From contig JAKALW010000065.1 of NCBI GenBank assembly GCA_021823945.1, forward strand, positions 1 to 6,789: 6,789 bases of DNA, written 5' to 3'. The notes beneath the pieces are model-generated. The model was not told the origin of the DNA and did not search any database. It saw nothing but the letters and a program-made list of their open reading frames with translations. A program made the position numbers and the translations under genes. Every line of letters begins with the position of its first letter. Within the stretch, counting starts at the first letter, position 1. This document shows, piece after piece, positions 6,691 to 6,789 of this stretch. Origin of the DNA: Microcaldota archaeon (GTDB lineage Archaea; Micrarchaeota; Micrarchaeia; Anstonellales; VGKX01).

Positions 6691-6721
6691 ATGTTTGAGT
6701 ATGACTTCCTTTCTCCAATTG

Positions 6722-6732
6722 AATTAAATTAA
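6722..6732 (-). promoter_or_regulatory. Candidate TATA box for the zinc-ribbon/aEF-1beta operon
   Basis: TTAATTTAATT on the minus strand lies about 42-52 bp before the TTG start. A start site about 26 bp downstream (near 6700) would leave a leader of about 20 nt that contains AGGTGAT. Confidence 0.45.
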
Positions 6733-6768
6733 GGGAAAAGAGGTAATTATTAGGGAGCATAAGAATTA

Positions 6769-6789
6769 AAACAGTTTGGAAAACTGTTT
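6769..6789. repeat. Perfect 9-bp inverted repeat at the window edge
   Basis: AAACAGTTT (6769-6777) and AAACTGTTT (6781-6789) are exact reverse complements separated by GGA. On the minus strand the hairpin is followed by TTAATTCTTA, so it could terminate an upstream minus-strand gene or serve as an operator near the zinc-ribbon promoter. It ends exactly at the last base, so its full extent cannot be seen. Confidence 0.7.

Overview
The window looks archaeal. It holds a HerA-type DNA translocase, a Rad50 ATPase with a CxxC zinc hook, a bacterial-type EF-Ts-unrelated elongation factor aEF-1beta, and a tiny zinc-ribbon protein of the kind found beside aEF-1beta in archaea. Gene ends are AT-rich with TATA-like boxes, and several starts carry GGTGAT- or GGAGG-type ribosome binding sites. 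The short spacers, the 4-bp gene overlap and the compact Rad50 would suit a small archaeal genome (DPANN-like), but I cannot place the lineage from this sequence alone.

Layout. On the plus strand, herA (24-1517) overlaps by 4 bp a galactose-1-phosphate uridylyltransferase-family gene (1514-2479). A 140-bp AT-rich spacer with TATA-like boxes follows, and then a 340-aa gene (2620-3642) that I read as a degenerate kinase-fold protein (pseudokinase) with a Lys/Ala-rich N-terminal tail. On the minus strand, reading from the right end, come a 51-aa zinc-ribbon protein with a TTG start (6680-6525), aEF-1beta (6497-6246) and, after a 148-bp spacer, rad50 (6097-3791). Rad50 converges on the kinase-like gene across a 148-bp spacer (3643-3790) holding a hairpin/T-tract terminator candidate. 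There is no gene-free stretch longer than 300 bases. No tRNA, rRNA, CRISPR array or insertion sequence was seen.

How the genes may work together. HerA and Rad50 belong to the archaeal double-strand-break end-resection machinery (HerA-NurA with Mre11-Rad50). Here they face each other on opposite strands, separated by two genes with no known repair role, and neither mre11 nor nurA is inside the window. The zinc-ribbon/aEF-1beta pair is a translation-associated mini-operon. The most unusual items are the kinase-like protein lacking its catalytic Asp and metal-binding Asn, and the zinc-ribbon protein in which two of the four expected Cys pairs are changed.
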